From Caecibacteroides pullorum (GTDB lineage: Bacteria; Bacteroidota; Bacteroidia; Bacteroidales; Bacteroidaceae): a stretch of 64,000 bases of DNA. The translations under genes and the position numbers were made by a program. The number at the start of each line of letters is the position of its first letter. The first letter of the stretch is position 1. Shown in pieces: positions 61,348 through 64,000 of this stretch. The stretch covers positions 62,001 through 126,000 of the forward strand of contig NZ_JAAZTS010000004.1 of assembly GCF_019239235.1 (NCBI RefSeq), written 5' to 3'. The notes beneath the pieces are model-generated. The model had not been told where the DNA came from, did not search any database, and worked only from the letters and a program-made list of their open reading frames with translations.

Positions 61348-62409
61348 TCAGGCTTTTTTCAGATAATCTACCAACCAGGCGCCGACCTCCTTCGTACCGT
61401 ACTTGGCACCGCCTTCCACCTGAATCTCAGGGGTGCGTACGTTGGCATCGAGCGAAGCATCGACGGCACGACGTATCAAGGCACCCTCTTCCTTGAGGTT
61501 GAAGTACTCGAAGAGCATGGCCACGGACAGCACCTGTGCCAGCGGATTGGCGATGTTCAGCCCCTTGGCCTGCGGCCACGAACCGTGGATGGGCTCGAAG
61601 ACCGGCGTGCTCTCGCCCGTAGAGGCTGAGGGAAGCAGCCCCATCGAACCGCTGATAACGGAACCCTCGTCGGTGAGGATGTCGCCAAAGGTATTCTCGG
61701 TCACCATGACGTCGAAGAAATGCGGCTCCTGAATCATCTTCATAGCAGCGTTGTCCACAAACATGTAGTCGGTGGTCACCTCGGGATATTGCGGAGCCAT
61801 CTCCTGGGCAATCTGACGCCAAAGGCGGGAAGAGGCCAACACATTGGCCTTGTCGACTACGGTGAGATGCTTGCAGCGCTTCATGGCGTACTCGAAACCC
61901 ACACGCAGGATGCGCTCCACCTCGGGACGGGTGTAGTAGTTCGTATCCCAGGCCTTGTCGTTGTCCTGGTACTTCTCACCGAAATACATGCCACCCGTCA
62001 GCTCGCGGATGCAGAGGAAGTCGGCGCCTTCGACCAGTTCGGCACGCAGGGGCGACTTGTGCAGGAGGCACTTGAAGGTCTGCACCGGGCGGATGTTGGC
62101 AAAGAGCCCCAGCTTCTTACGCATGGCCAGCAGTCCCTGTTCGGGACGCACCTTGGCCGTAGGGTCGTTGTCGAACTTGGGGTCGCCCACGGCGGAGAAG
62201 AGCACGGCATCCGCGTTCTTGCATACCTGATAGGTCTCTTCGGGGAAAGGGTCGCCCACCTCGTCGATGGCGTGCGCGCCGCAGAGGGCATATTCGTACG
62301 ACACCTTGTGTCCAAACTTCTCGCATACGGCGGTCATTACATCCACGCCTACGGCGGATATTTCGGGGCCGATACCGTCACCGGCCAACACTGCTACTTT
62401 CAGTTCCAT
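61348..62409 (-). CDS. leuB: 3-isopropylmalate dehydrogenase
   Basis: A 353-residue oxidative decarboxylase of leucine synthesis. Motifs are [21 protein letters not shown], the substrate site [16 protein letters not shown], the NAD and metal part [28 protein letters not shown], and [19 protein letters not shown]. It lies 5 bp after the small membrane-protein gene and 6 bp before cysK, in the same direction as the leuA-type synthase. Confidence 0.96.
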   Translation of the reverse strand: MELKVAVLAGDGIGPEISAVGVDVMTAVCEKFGHKVSYEYALCGAHAIDEVGDPFPEETYQVCKNADAVLFSAVGDPKFDNDPTAKVRPEQGLLAMRKKLGLFANIRPVQTFKCLLHKSPLRAELVEGADFLCIRELTGGMYFGEKYQDNDKAWDTNYYTRPEVERILRVGFEYAMKRCKHLTVVDKANVLASSRLWRQIAQEMAPQYPEVTTDYMFVDNAAMKMIQEPHFFDVMVTENTFGDILTDEGSVISGSMGLLPSASTGESTPVFEPIHGSWPQAKGLNIANPLAQVLSVAMLFEYFNLKEEGALIRRAVDASLDANVRTPEIQVEGGAKYGTKEVGAWLVDYLKKA

Positions 62410-62414
62410 GTTGT

Positions 62415-62654
62415 TTATTCGTTGTTTTTTAGTAATTCTTCCACTTTATCTTTGTATTTCTTGTTCTTGAGGCGCACGCGGTCGCCGGCGATGAAACCTG
62501 CGGTAAGCACGGCCGTCGCCACGAGGTTCACCAGCAGGTTGCCATCCTTCCACTCCTCGCCGGGGCTTATCCAGCGTAGAAAACCATTAATGGCCAGCAG
62601 CAAGAGGAACACCAGCACGTAGCGCTGCCAAGGTTTCAGGCTTATCTTTTTCAT
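62415..62654 (-). CDS. small membrane protein of the leu operon, unknown function
   Basis: A 79-residue protein with two likely membrane helices ([19 protein letters not shown] and [18 protein letters not shown]) and a Lys-rich C-terminal end ([19 protein letters not shown]). No family is known to me. It lies 5 bp before leuB and 197 bp behind the leuA-type gene, which suggests co-transcription with leuB. The short spacing and the clean two-helix pattern make it a likely real gene. Confidence 0.7.
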   Translation of the reverse strand: MKKISLKPWQRYVLVFLLLLAINGFLRWISPGEEWKDGNLLVNLVATAVLTAGFIAGDRVRLKNKKYKDKVEELLKNNE

Positions 62655-62755
62655 ATTCTTCCTTTATTTCGACGCTCAAAATAAACATTTTATTCCGTAT
62701 CTCCGGCTCTAATTTTTCTTAAAACTACACTGCTTCCCAACCTTCTTCCGAGAGA

Positions 62756-62864
62756 CGGACCGGAAACACGCCACTCCGCTCCGAACTACACGCCGGTGCG
62801 GTCACAACTACACGCTGCTCCGCTCCGAACTACACGCTGCTCCGGTCTCGGCTACACGCCGGTG
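62756..62864. repeat. 22-bp tandem repeat at the end of the leuA-type gene
   Basis: Four 22-bp copies (62777-62798, 62799-62820, 62821-62842, 62843-62864) and a degenerate fifth (62756-62776). The last copy contains the final codons and the stop codon of the leuA-type gene. Each of the four copies carries GTGTAG on the minus strand; because 22 is not a multiple of 3, successive copies put TAG in all three frames. The rest of the 197-bp gap (62655-62755) has no gene. Confidence 0.85.
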
Positions 62865-64000
62865 TTTTGCAAAGGGGGGTCCGAAGGCTCTCCAAAGCCG
62901 TCCTCGATGAGGTTCAGCATCTTCATCGTAGCCTTGATGGCCGCCTCCGTCTGGTCGGCGTCCAGTCCGCGGGTGCGGAACACCTTGTCGTCGAAGCTCC
63001 ACGTGATGACCGTCTGTACGAAAGCGTCCGTGCGCCCGCCGGGGGGGATGCTGACGGCGTAGTTGGTCAGCATGGGGAAGCGCCGGCCCAGCGTGCCCTT
63101 ATACACCTTGCGCAGGGCGCGGACGAAGGCATCGTACTGACCGTCGCCACTGCTGTTCTCCTCGTACTCCTTGCCGTTGATTTCCACCTTGATGGTGGCC
63201 ATCGGCTTCAGCCCGTAGGCCAGGTTGACGATGTAGCTCTTCAGCTTGACGCGTTCGGTGCGGACGTCGTGCTTCAGCACGTCGGAAACGATGTAGGGCA
63301 GGTCTTCCTGCGTGACGAGCTCCTTCTTGTCGCCCAGCTCGATGATGCGCTCGGTGACCTTGCGCATCGACTCATCGTCGAGCTGCAGTCCCAGATCTTC
63401 CAGGTTCTTGCGGATGTTGGCCTTGCCAGAGTTCTTGCCCAGGGCATACTCGCGGCGGCGACCGAAGCGTTCGGGCAGCAGATCGTTGTAATAGAGGTTG
63501 CGCTTGTTGTCGCCGTCGGCATGTACGCCCGCCACCTGCGTGAAGACGTTTTCGCCCACAATGGGCTTGTTGGCAGGGATGGCGATGCCAGAGTACGACT
63601 CCACCACACGGCTCACCTCGTTCAGGCGGCTCTCGTCGATACCCGTCACGGCGTTGAAGTGGTCTTTCAGGATGGCTTGCACGCTGGCCAGCGGGGCGTT
63701 GCCGGCACGTTCGCCCAGGCCGTTGATGGTGGTGTGCAGGCCGCGGCAACCGCTCAAAACGGCCGCCAATACGTTGGATACGGCCAGGTCGTAGTCGTTG
63801 TGGGCATGGAAGTCAAAATGAGTATCAGGATAGCGCTTCTTCATCTTGCGCATAAACTCAATGACTTGCAGGGGGTTGAGTATGCCCAACGTGTCGGGCA
63901 GCATGAAGCGGCGGATACCCGTATCGGCAAGGGCGTCCATCAGCTGAAAGACGTATTCGGGCGAGTCTTTCATTCCGTTGCTCCAGTCTTCGAGGTAAAC
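62852..64000 (-). CDS. 2-isopropylmalate/citramalate synthase-type enzyme, 5' end outside the window
   Basis: The C-terminal 382 residues are present; the frame is open to the right edge. The visible barrel part has MLPDTLGILNPLQVIEFM, FDFHAHNDYDLAVSNVLAAVLSGCRGLHTTINGLGERAGNAPL and the GVHADGDNKRNLYY region. A C-terminal LeuA-type dimer domain follows. The metal-ligand HxH (FHAHND) is intact. It makes 2-isopropylmalate (LeuA) or citramalate (CimA); from the sequence part I cannot choose. The stop lies inside a 22-bp repeat. leuB and a small gene follow. Confidence 0.92.
   Translation of the reverse strand, partial: VYLEDWSNGMKDSPEYVFQLMDALADTGIRRFMLPDTLGILNPLQVIEFMRKMKKRYPDTHFDFHAHNDYDLAVSNVLAAVLSGCRGLHTTINGLGERAGNAPLASVQAILKDHFNAVTGIDESRLNEVSRVVESYSGIAIPANKPIVGENVFTQVAGVHADGDNKRNLYYNDLLPERFGRRREYALGKNSGKANIRKNLEDLGLQLDDESMRKVTERIIELGDKKELVTQEDLPYIVSDVLKHDVRTERVKLKSYIVNLAYGLKPMATIKVEINGKEYEENSSGDGQYDAFVRALRKVYKGTLGRRFPMLTNYAVSIPPGGRTDAFVQTVITWSFDDKVFRTRGLDADQTEAAIKATMKMLNLIEDGFGEPSDPPLQNTGV

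Overview
The window reads as a chromosomal segment from a Bacteroidales bacterium, most likely a Bacteroides-type gut commensal. The support is indirect but consistent. There is a TonB-dependent receptor with a surface-type lipoprotein, many signal-peptide and lipoprotein genes, sulfatase, GH20, GH29 and GH3 enzymes, an LptC that is itself a lipoprotein, a split Lpt operon, a tmRNA tag ending in NYALAA, and many copies of the Bacteroides -7 promoter box TAnnTTTG. The species cannot be named from the sequence.

Layout. 0-2.4 kb: 3' end of a TonB-dependent receptor and a beta-helix lipoprotein. 2.4-2.7 kb: a strong terminator and six copies of a 42-bp hairpin repeat. 2.7-6.0 kb: a MATE exporter and two L,D-transpeptidase genes. 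6.1-8.6 kb: a Zn/Cd-type P-type ATPase and a Fur-family regulator behind a perfect 6-3-6 palindrome. 8.6-9.0 kb: tmRNA. 9.3-13.3 kb: a GH3 glycosidase and a DUF4831 protein. 13.4-29.4 kb is one long minus-strand block: MFS and PqqD; an operon DUF4837-pdxA-sigma54 activator-lptE-TPR-secG; rlmN; and coaX-OMP-TPR-lptC-CNNM/CBS protein-ppiD. 29.7-34.7 kb on the plus strand: sppA, lpxK, purine nucleoside phosphorylase, thiL and tRNA-Phe. 34.7-44.7 kb: HAD phosphatase, MalY/PatB, CPBP protease and MenA (minus); HAD-Cof, PIF1-like helicase and YciO/Sua5 (plus); NagB, flavodiiron protein and a radical SAM protein (minus).

44.7-46.2 kb is the most unusual stretch. It has no intact gene, only the C-terminal tail of an outer-membrane barrel protein, a nested palindrome of about 185 bp, two 22-bp repeat units and a near-consensus promoter that faces no gene. 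46.2-52.1 kb: sulfatase, GH20 hexosaminidase, YugP-type Zn peptidase and GH29 fucosidase, a set suited to host glycans. 52.1-57.4 kb: purA with a second Fur-family gene, an AlkD-like protein, dipeptidyl-peptidase III and an AraC-type regulator. 57.7-64 kb: recQ, a TPR protein, cysK, leuB, a small membrane protein and a truncated leuA/cimA-type synthase.

Themes. Envelope assembly recurs (LptE, LptC, LpxK, SecG, PpiD, SppA, two L,D-transpeptidases). Cofactor and amino-acid synthesis genes are spread among them (PdxA, CoaX, ThiL, MenA, CysK, LeuB). The less explained signals lie between genes: a dispersed 22-bp unit at four loci, a 42-bp hairpin array, a 22-bp tandem that places stop codons in all three frames behind leuA, CACGAATT-type hairpins, and the palindrome region at 45.6 kb.
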